From: Alicyclobacillus sp. SO9
GTDB lineage: Bacteria; Bacillota; Bacilli; Alicyclobacillales; Alicyclobacillaceae
Length of the DNA: 64,000 nucleotides
Direction: 5' to 3'
Assembly (NCBI RefSeq): GCF_016406125.1
Contig: NZ_CP066339.1
Coordinates: 3,038,001-3,102,000, forward strand
This document shows, one piece after another, positions 34,811 through 43,831 of this stretch (position 1 is the first letter of the stretch; each line of letters starts with the position of its first letter). A program made the translations under genes and the position numbers. Below the pieces are notes generated by a model. That model searched no databases, was not told the origin of the DNA, and saw only the letters and a list, made by a program, of their open reading frames with translations.

Positions 34811-35761
34811 TCACGAGACTCCCTCGAGTTGGAGAGTTGCACCACGTTTTGCCGGCGTCTTAGATAACTGCAAGACCGCCAGCCATACAACGGCGAAACC
34901 GAGCCACTGTCCACCAGAAATGGATTGATGCAAGATTGTCCAGTTCAGCAACAGACCCACAGCCGGGAATGCCAGCTCTGCCAGCGTAGCATAAGACGCC
35001 CTTGTGCCCCGCAGGCCGAAGTAATAGATAAGTAAACTTAACAAACTAGGAACAAGCGCCTGAAAAAGAAGATTTATCCACACGGGTGGCACCGTGAATG
35101 CAAAGCCGACCTCTGGCCAGTGAGGGCTGCTCAATACGGTTAGTGTTGCAAGCAGCGGTATAGCAACAACAAAACGTAAACTCGTAACTGTCGTGAAGGA
35201 TACTTTCGCTACCAAACGTTTGCCCATGACGGTTGAACCGCCCCAAAGAATGGCAGCACCAGCGGACAACACGGCACCCGTCATTTTATGTGCGCTCATA
35301 CCAGTAGTGGGAATATGAAAGCCAAACGTCAGTAGATAGGCCCCACCCAAGGCCGCAATGAACACAGTCCAAAAATTCTTAGTTAGCCTCTCTTTCAACA
35401 CTATGGCAGCCAAGAGCACCGCAAAGACCGGTTGCAGTTTTTGCATCAGCAACACAACATTGGCGTTACCAGTGTTAAATGCAGCCGTGAACAGTACAGA
35501 AGCGACTGCTGATCCGCCCCACGCGATGAAGAGCACCGCAAACCAGTCACCTACATTTAGTCGTCTCAGTTCAGTACGCTTCCATATAAGGACGGGCACG
35601 GAAAACACCATCAATAACAGGTGTTCAAACAGTACAATCTCGATGGAACTAAAGTGATGCAACAGGGCCACAATCAGAACTCCGTCCAATCCCCACATGC
35701 CAGCCCCTAAAGCAATCAGCCAGACTCCACTGTTTCGTGTATCTTTAAAGCCGTTCACCAA
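34811..35761 (-). CDS. EamA/DMT-family transporter under FMN riboswitch (probable flavin-related transporter)
   Basis: A 316-residue protein with 10 predicted transmembrane helices arranged as two EamA repeats, typical of drug/metabolite transporters. The TTG start at 35761 is 8 bases after GGAGG; a GTG follows directly. Its leader carries an FMN riboswitch and terminator, so it is shut off when FMN is plentiful. EamA-type riboflavin transporters controlled by FMN riboswitches (RibN) are known in proteobacteria, so riboflavin or precursor uptake is the best inference here. The substrate has no direct proof in the sequence. Confidence 0.82.
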   Translation of the reverse strand: MVNGFKDTRNSGVWLIALGAGMWGLDGVLIVALLHHFSSIEIVLFEHLLLMVFSVPVLIWKRTELRRLNVGDWFAVLFIAWGGSAVASVLFTAAFNTGNANVVLLMQKLQPVFAVLLAAIVLKERLTKNFWTVFIAALGGAYLLTFGFHIPTTGMSAHKMTGAVLSAGAAILWGGSTVMGKRLVAKVSFTTVTSLRFVVAIPLLATLTVLSSPHWPEVGFAFTVPPVWINLLFQALVPSLLSLLIYYFGLRGTRASYATLAELAFPAVGLLLNWTILHQSISGGQWLGFAVVWLAVLQLSKTPAKRGATLQLEGVS

Positions 35762-35823
35762 TTCAAAAACCTCCCGCTAAAACGAGGATTTGAATTGAAC
35801 CTCCTTCGAAGATCACGTCACAC

Positions 35824-35850
35824 AAAAAACCCGAGTATACAGCACTCGGG
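35824..35850 (-). terminator. FMN riboswitch terminator
   Basis: Read leftward, CCCGAGT/ACTCGGG (7 bp, 7-base loop) followed by TTTTTT lies between the aptamer and the EamA gene. Confidence 0.85.
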
Positions 35851-35892
35851 GCGCACGTGGAAGACAGCGTGACACTTTTGTCACACTGCAAC

Positions 35893-36040
35893 TTCACCTT
35901 CTCCCATCCGGACTATACCGTCGGCTTTGGAATTTCACCAAATCAGTCGTCTACAGACGTTCTCAGAAGACGAGTCGCGGGCTCCATTGCTGCGCAATGT
36001 CACCGCCGGTCGGGAATTTCACCCTGCCCCGAAGGTTCAT
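35893..36040 (-). promoter_or_regulatory. FMN riboswitch (RFN element)
   Basis: On the minus strand the conserved blocks occur in order: CTTCGGGGCAGGGTGAAATT, CCGACCGGCGGT, AGCCCGCGA, GGTGAAATTCC, GCCGACGGT and AGTCCGGATGGGAGAAGG. This is the complete RFN element consensus. It governs the EamA transporter 130 bp downstream through the terminator at 35824-35850. Confidence 0.96.
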
Positions 36041-36109
36041 ATTCAACTATGTAAAGTGTAGCACAAGACAAGACACAGAAAATCGAATGATGATGAACAT
36101 TTTTCAAAC

Positions 36110-37003
36110 TCAAAGCAGGCTCTGCCACAGATAGTAGGTGGCATAACTTCGATATGGGGACCATTCTTCAGCAAATTCCCTTACTTCAACTTCCTTAGGC
36201 CTATAAGAAAGACTGTAAAGTTTCTGAAGGGCATTCTGAATTCCGATATCCCCCGCAGGTATTAGGTCTTCTCTTCCCATACCGAAGAGAAGAAAACACT
36301 CGACCGTCCACCGGCCAACGCCTCGAATGGCAAGCATTTTTGCGAAGACTTGCTCACTTTCCATTGACCACAGGTCATCCAAATCAACTTTTCCATCCAC
36401 AACCAATCGCGCAAAGTCAATCACGTACTCTGCTTTCCGTTGGCTAAATGATTGCTGACGCAACTCATCGTAGGACCAACTTGCAACGGTCTCTGGCCCA
36501 GGGAATACGGGGATGACCTCATCGTGCCAGTTCACGGCTTCGTCATTTAGCTTTACGAGCCTTTCTACAAGCGTTGCCGCAAACTTCACATTCAGCTGTT
36601 GCCCAATCACGATTCGAACCATCGACTCAAACAAATTGCTATCTTGAATCGGACGCAAGCCGCGAAACCGTTTGAGTAAACCTTCCCATCGTTTGTCATG
36701 AGACAACGTTGAATAAAAACCGGCTAAATCAGAATCCATGGCAAATATATGTCTCAATTGCCGAACAACCTGTTTATTTTCGGCTTCAGATAAATCATCA
36801 GGGTACTCTGCTTGTAGCACAGTATTATCTATCGAACCCACTCCCCATACCGTCACAGGTATGAGTTTGCCTAAGAGCCTTAATACCGTGGTATACGAAT
36901 TGGTCTCTGCATTAACTAAGGCAACCCCTGACGGACGCGACAGCGGCCGCTTCAGCATTTCAGAAAAGTGAAAAGGCGTGTCCGGAAGTAATTGCATTAA
37001 CAT
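36110..37003 (-). CDS. DNA-3-methyladenine glycosylase II (AlkA-type)
   Basis: A 297-residue HhH-GPD base-excision glycosylase that removes alkylated bases. The helix-hairpin-helix is LAIRGVGRWTVECFLLFGMGR and the catalytic Asp follows in IPAGDIGIQNALQKL. An N-terminal domain of about 110 residues precedes the core, as in AlkA. There is no Fe-S cluster Cys motif, which argues against MutY or Nth. The ATG has GGGTGAG upstream. It is a single gene, leftward. Confidence 0.87.
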   Translation of the reverse strand: MLMQLLPDTPFHFSEMLKRPLSRPSGVALVNAETNSYTTVLRLLGKLIPVTVWGVGSIDNTVLQAEYPDDLSEAENKQVVRQLRHIFAMDSDLAGFYSTLSHDKRWEGLLKRFRGLRPIQDSNLFESMVRIVIGQQLNVKFAATLVERLVKLNDEAVNWHDEVIPVFPGPETVASWSYDELRQQSFSQRKAEYVIDFARLVVDGKVDLDDLWSMESEQVFAKMLAIRGVGRWTVECFLLFGMGREDLIPAGDIGIQNALQKLYSLSYRPKEVEVREFAEEWSPYRSYATYYLWQSLL

Positions 37004-37177
37004 AAACTCACCCGCAATCCAGTGAAATAGAGTATTTCATACGAGTCTCACAGAACTTTTATTGATAAACCGGAACAAACACAATTCTCAGTTGCAATAC
37101 AAGGTCTCTAGCCAACTGTACGTTGCCGCTTCATTTGGAATTGCATCCTATACACGGAAAACAGGAGGGTGGAATAA

Positions 37178-37759
37178 ATGATATTTGACATGATAAAGCG
37201 TTTCATGCGCAAGAGCGACGATGAGGCAGAGGACGACAGCCAGGAAGGGACTTCTGGTCTCTCTAGTGAAGGCAAGACGCCCCAGTCAAATCCTGGTTTT
37301 GCATTGCCAAACCAAGGTTCTGTTCTCCCTGTACCTCAACGCCAATCCGGTATACAGTCTCAACAACAGCTTCGGCAGCCCCAACGAAGGCCAACTTTTA
37401 AGGGACCTGCTCACCCCAGAAACTCTGCGTATCCAGGGCAACCACCAGTCGGCATCGAAGGCTCCCCTAGACAACGTCGACCACAGGGAGCCGGCGCAGG
37501 CGCACCGATGCACACAGGACCGGGAACGCAACCGTATCCATTAGCAGCACCCGTCACAATGATGCCTCCGCAAACTCTACAACCGCGCCGACAGCAATAT
37601 GTAGACGCTTGGGGACGTCCAATCCCCGTGCAAAGACCACGCCCTGGATACCCTATGCCATTTCACCCTAGTCAGAATCTCCCTGGTTTGAGTCGCAGAC
37701 CGCAAAGACCAAGACCAGATTTTCGCCAGCCTGGAGGCCCTCCCCAAGGACCTTGGTGA
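37178..37759 (+). CDS. Pro/Gln/Arg-rich disordered protein
   Basis: A 193-residue protein with a short helical start (MIFDMIKRFMRKSDDEAEDD), then a long low-complexity region rich in Pro, Gln, Arg and Gly (PQRRPTFKGPAHPRNS; RPQRPRPDFRQPGG). It is strongly basic and probably unfolded. An AGGAGGGTGG binding site before the ATG supports translation. Such proteins occur as spore coat or nucleic-acid-coating components, but nothing here proves either. No family was recognised. Confidence 0.6.
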   Translation: MIFDMIKRFMRKSDDEAEDDSQEGTSGLSSEGKTPQSNPGFALPNQGSVLPVPQRQSGIQSQQQLRQPQRRPTFKGPAHPRNSAYPGQPPVGIEGSPRQRRPQGAGAGAPMHTGPGTQPYPLAAPVTMMPPQTLQPRRQQYVDAWGRPIPVQRPRPGYPMPFHPSQNLPGLSRRPQRPRPDFRQPGGPPQGPW

Positions 37760-37870
37760 CGCGACCAGTCCGACGCATCGCAGGATTATACAACAACATT
37801 GGGGAGCGTCACCAAACATATCTGTACTGTGTCTCGCCTTACCATTTGTTGAAGGTAGGTGGTTGAATTT

Positions 37871-39166
37871 TCAGCCACCGTGTTTGCCTTTGTACAGCAC
37901 ATTGTTTGGGTCAACTAAGTTGGCGAACTGCCAAGATGCGCCTTTGTCCAGTGAAATAAAACGTGCCATCACTTTTCCGCCTTCAAAGTCACCCTCCGGA
38001 CCCTGGTTCACCAGCATCACGCCTTCCTGCCCATTGAAGGTCGGCATCTGCGCAACCGTAAAGACGCCTTGGTACTGCGGCGGGACGGGCACTGTAACCT
38101 TTGACCAAGTCTTCCCTTCATCGGTTGTTCGATAAAGGACAGGCATTGCTGGATTCCCGCGTGATCCGAACGATTCAAAACCAATCTGTTTACTAATAAA
38201 CCCTCCGCCTGTCAAGAGATAGCCAACTGGCGCACCGCCCGTTTCGACCCAATGTCTACCGCCGTCGGTGGTTGTGAAGACAATGTTTCCTTCCTGACTC
38301 ATCACTCGTCCGCCGCTGAGAATGACGTGACCGTCATTCTTGGATGTAAAATCTATCAACCGCATACGCACACCTTGAATGACTGCTGGCAGTCGTGATT
38401 TATGCCATGACATTCCCATATCAGATGACATCAGCACCCAAGAGTTTTTTCCGTCTGTAGCGATGAATGCTGTTCGCTTGGGTGTTATGATGTAGCTGCC
38501 CTTAATGAGTGCGTTTTTTGCGCCGCTGTAATCCCCAGCGTACAAATTCTGGTATTGAACCGGTACGGAAGTCCAATGCTTTCCAGCATCATATGTCACT
38601 GATAGATGTTGATGCGGAAACTTGTATGTATCCGTTCGACTTGGAACCTTGATGCCTGCTGCTTTTTGGTACTGGTATTTAACCGGCGGCAGACCCGCCA
38701 CTGTTGACTGGGTTGGTTGAATCTGCTCAAGGGTGTATTGCTTTGGCCCTGTCTTATGAATGCGCAGCGTCCACTGAATGTTTTGGATTAACCCCTTCCT
38801 ACTTACATGGCCCCAACTGTGATGAGTCGACCAGATGCCTGCCGTAACATTCACCTTGAATGTCACTCCAACAGCAAACGTATTCTGATTCCCAGCAAGG
38901 ACTTGGATTCGAGTGTAGCCTGGGAACGTAATCTTTTGCCATCGGTTGGTACTAGCTTTCTCATATTGCTTCATATAGGCAAACCAAAGACGGTAGCCGA
39001 CCCTCTCCTGCGACTCGTTTAACTTCGTAGTAACTGTCAAAGGAAGCGAACGATTCAAGTTTTCATGATAAAATTTCAAATAATAGATGACTGCCCCTAG
39101 CGTGGCCAGCAGCAGAATAGATGCAGCCGCAAAGAGTCTCTTCCAATGCTTACTCGACCTCACCAT
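37871..39166 (-). CDS. Membrane-anchored BNR-repeat (sialidase-like beta-propeller) protein
   Basis: About 431 residues. An N-terminal transmembrane anchor (FAAASILLLATLGAVIYYL) is followed by an extracellular region. At least five BNR/Asp-box-like motifs are visible (YDAGKHWT, SDMGMSWH, TDGGRHWV, TDEGKTWS, LDKGASWQ), which mark a beta-propeller. The catalytic Arg triad and Tyr of true sialidases are not evident, so enzymatic activity is doubtful. GGAGG ends 8 bases before TTG 39169 and 11 before ATG 39166; either may start. It is leftward, downstream of the paiB-like gene. Confidence 0.75.
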   Translation of the reverse strand: MVRSSKHWKRLFAAASILLLATLGAVIYYLKFYHENLNRSLPLTVTTKLNESQERVGYRLWFAYMKQYEKASTNRWQKITFPGYTRIQVLAGNQNTFAVGVTFKVNVTAGIWSTHHSWGHVSRKGLIQNIQWTLRIHKTGPKQYTLEQIQPTQSTVAGLPPVKYQYQKAAGIKVPSRTDTYKFPHQHLSVTYDAGKHWTSVPVQYQNLYAGDYSGAKNALIKGSYIITPKRTAFIATDGKNSWVLMSSDMGMSWHKSRLPAVIQGVRMRLIDFTSKNDGHVILSGGRVMSQEGNIVFTTTDGGRHWVETGGAPVGYLLTGGGFISKQIGFESFGSRGNPAMPVLYRTTDEGKTWSKVTVPVPPQYQGVFTVAQMPTFNGQEGVMLVNQGPEGDFEGGKVMARFISLDKGASWQFANLVDPNNVLYKGKHGG

Positions 39167-39248
39167 CAAGTTGAGAACCTCCAATTCCGCCGTGGGCCAT
39201 ACAGCTCCAGTAATGGAAAGTGGGGCTCAAGCTGCCGTGAAAAACTCC

Positions 39249-39869
39249 TCAAAACACCTGTGGACGATGAGTACGCATCCATTTTGCAACCTGAGTGGCG
39301 TCCTCGTTTTCCAATTTCTCAAGTTCTGTAACAATCGCTTTATAGTCCCGGTCATTCCGGTTTTGACTCATTTTTGCCGAAGACTGTATGGAAGTGATTT
39401 CAATTTCAAATACAACAATACCATTTATTTTATTTTGGAGATACTCAGAACCAAAGGTTTCCCAGGTTCTTCCGTGTGCTCTGGTAGATTCGTAACGTCG
39501 CAACAGGGATCTCATGTAAATTTCTAATTCGTCTCCACCGATAATGCGGGAAGTTCCATAGGCATGTACCGCCAAATAGTTCCACGTAGGCACATTCTCT
39601 GCTTCATACCAACTTGAAGAAATATAGCTGTGTGGGCCTTGGAAAATGAGTAAGACATTTGAGTTGCCTTCTAAGGTGACTTTCTGCTCGTTCCCGTAAG
39701 CAATGTGCCCTAAAGCGTAAGTCTTCCCATCTCTTTCACGAATTTCAATCGGAATGTGTGTCGCAATGGGACGACCCTCATCGAGAGTTACCAGTACCGC
39801 GAACGGGAACGACCTCATCATTTCAATTGCCTCATCATCATCAAGACGGTACGGCTTTGGTATATACAT
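39249..39869 (-). CDS. PaiB-family FMN-binding regulator
   Basis: A 206-residue protein of the PaiB/split-barrel family. The N-terminus MYIPKPYRLDDDEAIEMMRS, the central GPHSYISSSWY and PTWNYLAVHAYG are the family signatures. In B. subtilis PaiB is linked to repression of protease and sporulation genes; the fold binds FMN or haem. No paiA neighbour is seen. It is divergent from the APC permease gene across a short AT-rich spacer. Confidence 0.88.
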   Translation of the reverse strand: MYIPKPYRLDDDEAIEMMRSFPFAVLVTLDEGRPIATHIPIEIRERDGKTYALGHIAYGNEQKVTLEGNSNVLLIFQGPHSYISSSWYEAENVPTWNYLAVHAYGTSRIIGGDELEIYMRSLLRRYESTRAHGRTWETFGSEYLQNKINGIVVFEIEITSIQSSAKMSQNRNDRDYKAIVTELEKLENEDATQVAKWMRTHRPQVF

Positions 39870-39963
39870 AAGTACGCCTCCAAATGAAATGTTTGTATAT
39901 TATAAAAGTTAAGAATAATATATAATTTATGCATCCCACGAGTAAAGGAGTGAACAGACTACA

Positions 39964-41568
39964 GTGGACAATAAACAATACCTCAAGAAAAATCTAGGTT
40001 TCTGGTCATTGACTGCAGCGGCTCTAGGTGGAGTCATTGGTTCTGGCTGGCTGTTTGGCGCTTGGAAAGCAGCCCAGTTAGCCGGGCCTGAATCGATTAT
40101 CACGTGGATTATTGGCGGCATTGCTATGCTTCTCGTCGGACTTGTTTTTTCTGAACTGGGAATGGTGAAACCTGAATCGGGGGGTCTCGTTCGTTATCCA
40201 CAATACTCCAACGGTTCGATGGTGTCCGCAGTAATTGGCTTAGCCATCTGGTTTGGGTTTGTCGCAAACCCTCCGACCGAAGCGTCTGGTGTCGTTCAGT
40301 ATGTCAGCAAGTTTTGGCCGGCGTTGTACGACAAAGGTAATGGGCACTTGACGTTCATCGGAATTCTATTAGCCATCGTACTCATGGCGGTGTTCGTCGT
40401 CATTAATTATTTTGGTGTGAAGCTATTTGGGCAGGTCAACACCTTTGTTACGACTCTGAAGTTTATCGTTCCCGTGTTGACAATTATCTCCCTTTTCATC
40501 GCGGGATTCCATGGCAGTCACTTTAGTAAATATGGTGGGTTCGCTCCTTATGGTGCTGGTGCCGGACTGAGCGCTGTTGCGACGGCAGGCATCATTTTTG
40601 CCTACACCGGATTTCGTAATGCGATTGATTTGTCTGGAGAAGTTCGTAATCCACAGCGTAATGTTCCACTAGCTATCCTAACTACCATTTTGATTTCTAT
40701 TGTGCTCTACATCCTGCTGGAAATTACATTTCTCGGAGGCGTTCCTGCAAAAGATTTGGCTCACGGGTGGAGTGGTGTCAATTTGCGGTCTCCGTTTCTC
40801 GACGTGGCCTTGGGGCTTAATCTCATGTGGCTCTACTGGATTCTGGCAGCAGATGCTGTGGTGTCCCCGGCGGGATCAAGCTTCTCCTATACCGCAAGCA
40901 ACGCACGTAATGTCATGGGCTTGGCGAAGAATCGTTTCTTTCCGCGTTTTTTTGATGACGTTAACCCAAAATGGGGCGTTCCCACTCGCGGGCTCATTCT
41001 AAATTTTGTTATTGGTTTGTTCTTTCTTGTCCCCCTAAAGAGCTGGTATGGAATTATTTCTTTAACAGGTGTCATTGCTGTGTATGCCTTCTCGGTTGGT
41101 TCTATATCAGTGATGGTGTTTCGGCGCGTCGGCCTGTCTAAGGGTAAGACTATCAAAGGCATGAGCGTATACGCGCCACTAGCGTTTATGGTCTCAACGT
41201 TAATTGTCTACTGGGACAAGTGGAGCAAACTCCAATTCTCCATCTACGTTCTCATTTTCTGCTTTATCGCCTATGGAATCTCCCATGTTTATCACAAAAA
41301 CGATATAGCGGAGATTCGCGGCGGTTTATGGCTCATTGTGTACTTCATTGTGATTCTAGCATGTGCAGGAATTGGAAACTTTGGAGGACTTCATTTGATT
41401 CCTGAACCATGGATGTCCATCATTGTGGCTGTTCTGTCACTTGGCATTTATTATTTTGCTGTTGCGAACGGAGTTTGGTACATGAAGACGAAGAAAGGAC
41501 TCGTTTCTCAGTTGGAGACCGAAATCAAAGCTGACACTTTCGGCGAAGGCGTGCAGCCTCATGTGTGA
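39964..41568 (+). CDS. APC-family permease coupled to a class II amidotransferase
   Basis: A 534-residue transporter with about 12-14 helices. Helix 1 has GGVIGSGWLFGAW and loop GGLVRYPQYSNGSMV follows. It is a paralogue of the permease encoded at 16731. The start is GTG with AAAGGAGTG 13 bases upstream. Its last codons overlap the start of the glutamine amidotransferase-like gene by 8 bp, so the two are cotranslated. The coupling hints at a substrate with an amide or gamma-glutamyl group; this is inference. Confidence 0.85.
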   Translation: MDNKQYLKKNLGFWSLTAAALGGVIGSGWLFGAWKAAQLAGPESIITWIIGGIAMLLVGLVFSELGMVKPESGGLVRYPQYSNGSMVSAVIGLAIWFGFVANPPTEASGVVQYVSKFWPALYDKGNGHLTFIGILLAIVLMAVFVVINYFGVKLFGQVNTFVTTLKFIVPVLTIISLFIAGFHGSHFSKYGGFAPYGAGAGLSAVATAGIIFAYTGFRNAIDLSGEVRNPQRNVPLAILTTILISIVLYILLEITFLGGVPAKDLAHGWSGVNLRSPFLDVALGLNLMWLYWILAADAVVSPAGSSFSYTASNARNVMGLAKNRFFPRFFDDVNPKWGVPTRGLILNFVIGLFFLVPLKSWYGIISLTGVIAVYAFSVGSISVMVFRRVGLSKGKTIKGMSVYAPLAFMVSTLIVYWDKWSKLQFSIYVLIFCFIAYGISHVYHKNDIAEIRGGLWLIVYFIVILACAGIGNFGGLHLIPEPWMSIIVAVLSLGIYYFAVANGVWYMKTKKGLVSQLETEIKADTFGEGVQPHV

Positions 41569-42250
41569 ACTCCTCTACTTAGCCAAACATTCGCCCTTCC
41601 CGCTTGCCGATGTTTTGCCATGGGCAGTGTCCGTTGAACACTTCGGCATCGCTGGTTTTGGGTGGGGTGTCTCATGGGTTAGTCCCAATGGACATCTACA
41701 TCACTTTGTTTCTGCTGGTACTTTAGAGGCGGAATACAAGAACCAGATGAAACTCGCACCAAAGGAAGCAGTCTCGTGCCTCTTTCATCTGCGTCGACCG
41801 TCCTTTTTTAAGACATTGACTCCGGAAAACGGGCAACCATACTTGGACCCTGGCCGCTTTGCCTTTGCTCACAACGGATTTTTTCAGAATCACAACGAGT
41901 TTAGAGACCAATTTAAAGACAACATTCAAGGCGAATCGGACAGTGAAATAGGCTTCCTGTTATACCAGAAATACTTGAATCACATGGGAACAATTGACGC
42001 GCTGGAGCAGGTTGCTTCAGAGTTGGTTGGTATCGGAAGTGCCAATGTTATGCTCTTAGACAGTGAGGGACGGGGATATGCCCTGGGCAGAAACCGGAGG
42101 AGAAATCGTATTTTCCAACTTGTTGGTGAGGGCTATTTTGGCGCTGTTACTGAGATGCACAGTCAGGACAGTGAATTGCTGCATCGGGTGTTCCCACAAT
42201 TCGACATCACAGATGAAGTAACAAGTGCCGCAGAAATTCGCCGGAAGTAG
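41561..42250 (+). CDS. Class II glutamine amidotransferase (YafJ-like Ntn hydrolase)
   Basis: A 229-residue Ntn hydrolase. After removal of Met1, Cys2 (MCELL) becomes the N-terminal nucleophile. Conserved elements FHLRRPS, FAFAHNGFF and the later SDSEIGFLL match the GATase II/YafJ pattern, with the Asn-Gly oxyanion pair in HNGFF. There is no synthase domain, so it is a stand-alone amidohydrolase. It overlaps the upstream permease gene by 8 bp and a strong terminator follows. It probably hydrolyses an imported amide or gamma-glutamyl compound. Confidence 0.83.
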   Translation: MCELLYLAKHSPFPLADVLPWAVSVEHFGIAGFGWGVSWVSPNGHLHHFVSAGTLEAEYKNQMKLAPKEAVSCLFHLRRPSFFKTLTPENGQPYLDPGRFAFAHNGFFQNHNEFRDQFKDNIQGESDSEIGFLLYQKYLNHMGTIDALEQVASELVGIGSANVMLLDSEGRGYALGRNRRRNRIFQLVGEGYFGAVTEMHSQDSELLHRVFPQFDITDEVTSAAEIRRK

Positions 42251-42280
42251 AAGGGGAAGTCTGTAGTTTTCGGGCAATCA

Positions 42281-42319
42281 TAAGACAGTGTGCCAACGTA
42301 TGGCTGGCACACTGTCTTA
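42281..42319. terminator. Strong hairpin terminator
   Basis: A perfect 15-bp stem (TAAGACAGTGTGCCA/TGGCACACTGTCTTA) with a 9-base loop, T-rich on the + side. It lies between convergent genes. Confidence 0.82.
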
Positions 42320-42346
42320 TGTCTTTCTAATCTGGTTTACAAAAAA

Positions 42347-42670
42347 CTAGTAAAAGCCGCGGTGAACGGGCAATCCGGGTCTATGTCCGCCTGGAACTAC
42401 GGGCCGTCTAGCACCTATGCCTGGAGGTCTCGTGTAGCCACCCGCGGCGCTCCCCGGACCCCCGAGTGGAGGAAGTCCTGTGACTGCACGCTGTGGACCC
42501 CTTCCATATGGTGTCCCAGGCCTAGGGACACGTGCACGGCCGGCCGCAGCGCCCGCTCTGTTTTCCTGAGCTGCGATGGAAAACAGGACAATTAAAGGTA
42601 GAATACACTGCTCGACCTCGGCGTTATCACTCGCCGAATGTGTGCCCAACAGCGAAATCTGTTTTGACAT
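42347..42670 (-). CDS. Pro/Gly/Arg-rich small protein
   Basis: A 107-residue frame with an ATG after GGGGAAGGTGG. A short hydrophobic stretch (CILPLIVLFSIAA) is followed by a low-complexity tail rich in Gly, Pro, Ala and Arg (RARVPRPGTPYGRGPQRAV, GPGSAAGGYTRPPGIG). The tail DNA is more GC-rich than its surroundings. It could be a surface or coat protein; no family was recognised. It lies between the class II amidotransferase and DUF2332 genes. Confidence 0.45.
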   Translation of the reverse strand: MSKQISLLGTHSASDNAEVEQCILPLIVLFSIAAQENRAGAAAGRARVPRPGTPYGRGPQRAVTGLPPLGGPGSAAGGYTRPPGIGARRPVVPGGHRPGLPVHRGFY

Positions 42671-42763
42671 CTAAACCACCTTCCCCCTCGAATACCGTTA
42701 GTGTATTCCAGACACTGCTTGGCGGGTGGACTGAAGGACTGTCCGTGTGAGAAAGACGTCAGG

Positions 42764-43795
42764 CTAAGAACTGAAAGACCAGTCAAACCAGCGGCCGTGC
42801 CCATCAGTATCACCAACAATCTCGTGAGACTCGTTGCCGTCAATAAATGAATCGAGGTGCAACCTGCCCACATCCGTTATGTTGTTGTAGAGGTGAAGTA
42901 CGTCTTGCTTGCCGCCGATATGCCGAACAGTATCTAGGAGTTTAGCTTTCTGTGCTTCAGAAAACTGATTTGCCACATGAGTATGGAAGATACATAGCAC
43001 TGACTCGTCAGGGGATTGTCCGGCCACTCGCGGCAGTAAGGAAATGGCATCCCCCTCAATTAACTCTGCAGATTGAGACTGAAAGCAATCAGCCGCATTT
43101 TCAAAACACTCCATTCTGTCCGCGTGTTCCGGCCATATGAGCGCCTTTAACCATATGTACTCGTCTTCCTTTGATAGGTCGACTACATGCAAATCGATTC
43201 CAATTCTTGATACTACAGGCGGACTGGTTTTTGGTAGGCGAGGCAGCGTACCATTTCTCAATTTCGCAGATAAGTGAACCGACGAGTCCATGTCTCCATA
43301 GGTCTCTTCTGTGCCATAGGAGTAATTGTATTTGTCCCATAAGAGCTGTAATCCAGCACTTGTACCCAACTCTACAAGAGCCAATGGTCTTTTTACTTTC
43401 TCGTAAATAGAGCAAAAACTTGGATACAGATAAGTGCATCTTCTCACTTCGTTGGTTTGCACACGTCTGCTTTGAAGAATCTTAATAATTTCGCTACCGT
43501 GTTGCAGGCAAAAGTCCTTAAAGGGAAGAAACGAGCCCTCCGGACTACGTGGATTCTTAGCTAGACTCGCATAGTACTCTCCAAGTTCATGCTTCACACC
43601 TAACAACAATAGATAGTGCACAGAACCCAAAAACAAGTTGGGAACAGGTTGCCCGGAGGAGCAAAACGAACTTAGTGCGAGCAAGTCCCCATCTTCACTA
43701 ATCTGTTGCGACAAGAATTCATATAGCGGTGATGACCCTTTACATTCATGCTCAGCAAACCGTTTGAATCTCTCAGCTAGTAACTTCTCATCCAC
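42764..43795 (-). CDS. DUF2332 family protein
   Basis: A 343-residue cytosolic protein. The central LALVELGTSAGLQLLWDKYN and the later RIGIDLHVVDLSKEDEYIWLKALIWPEHADR match the DUF2332 family, of unknown function. The GTSAG stretch hints at a Rossmann-like methyltransferase-type fold, but no clear SAM motif is seen. GGAGG stands before the ATG. It is transcribed leftward and appears to stand alone. Confidence 0.82.
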   Translation of the reverse strand: MDEKLLAERFKRFAEHECKGSSPLYEFLSQQISEDGDLLALSSFCSSGQPVPNLFLGSVHYLLLLGVKHELGEYYASLAKNPRSPEGSFLPFKDFCLQHGSEIIKILQSRRVQTNEVRRCTYLYPSFCSIYEKVKRPLALVELGTSAGLQLLWDKYNYSYGTEETYGDMDSSVHLSAKLRNGTLPRLPKTSPPVVSRIGIDLHVVDLSKEDEYIWLKALIWPEHADRMECFENAADCFQSQSAELIEGDAISLLPRVAGQSPDESVLCIFHTHVANQFSEAQKAKLLDTVRHIGGKQDVLHLYNNITDVGRLHLDSFIDGNESHEIVGDTDGHGRWFDWSFSS

Positions 43796-43831
43796 TCAAG
43801 TTCCTCCTCACACAAAACAAGACGTTGACGC

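Noticed and set aside
37858-37879. Terminator for the BNR-repeat gene
   Set aside because: The GGTGGTTGA/TCAGCCACC hairpin overlaps the stop codon and lacks a T-run; it may be chance.
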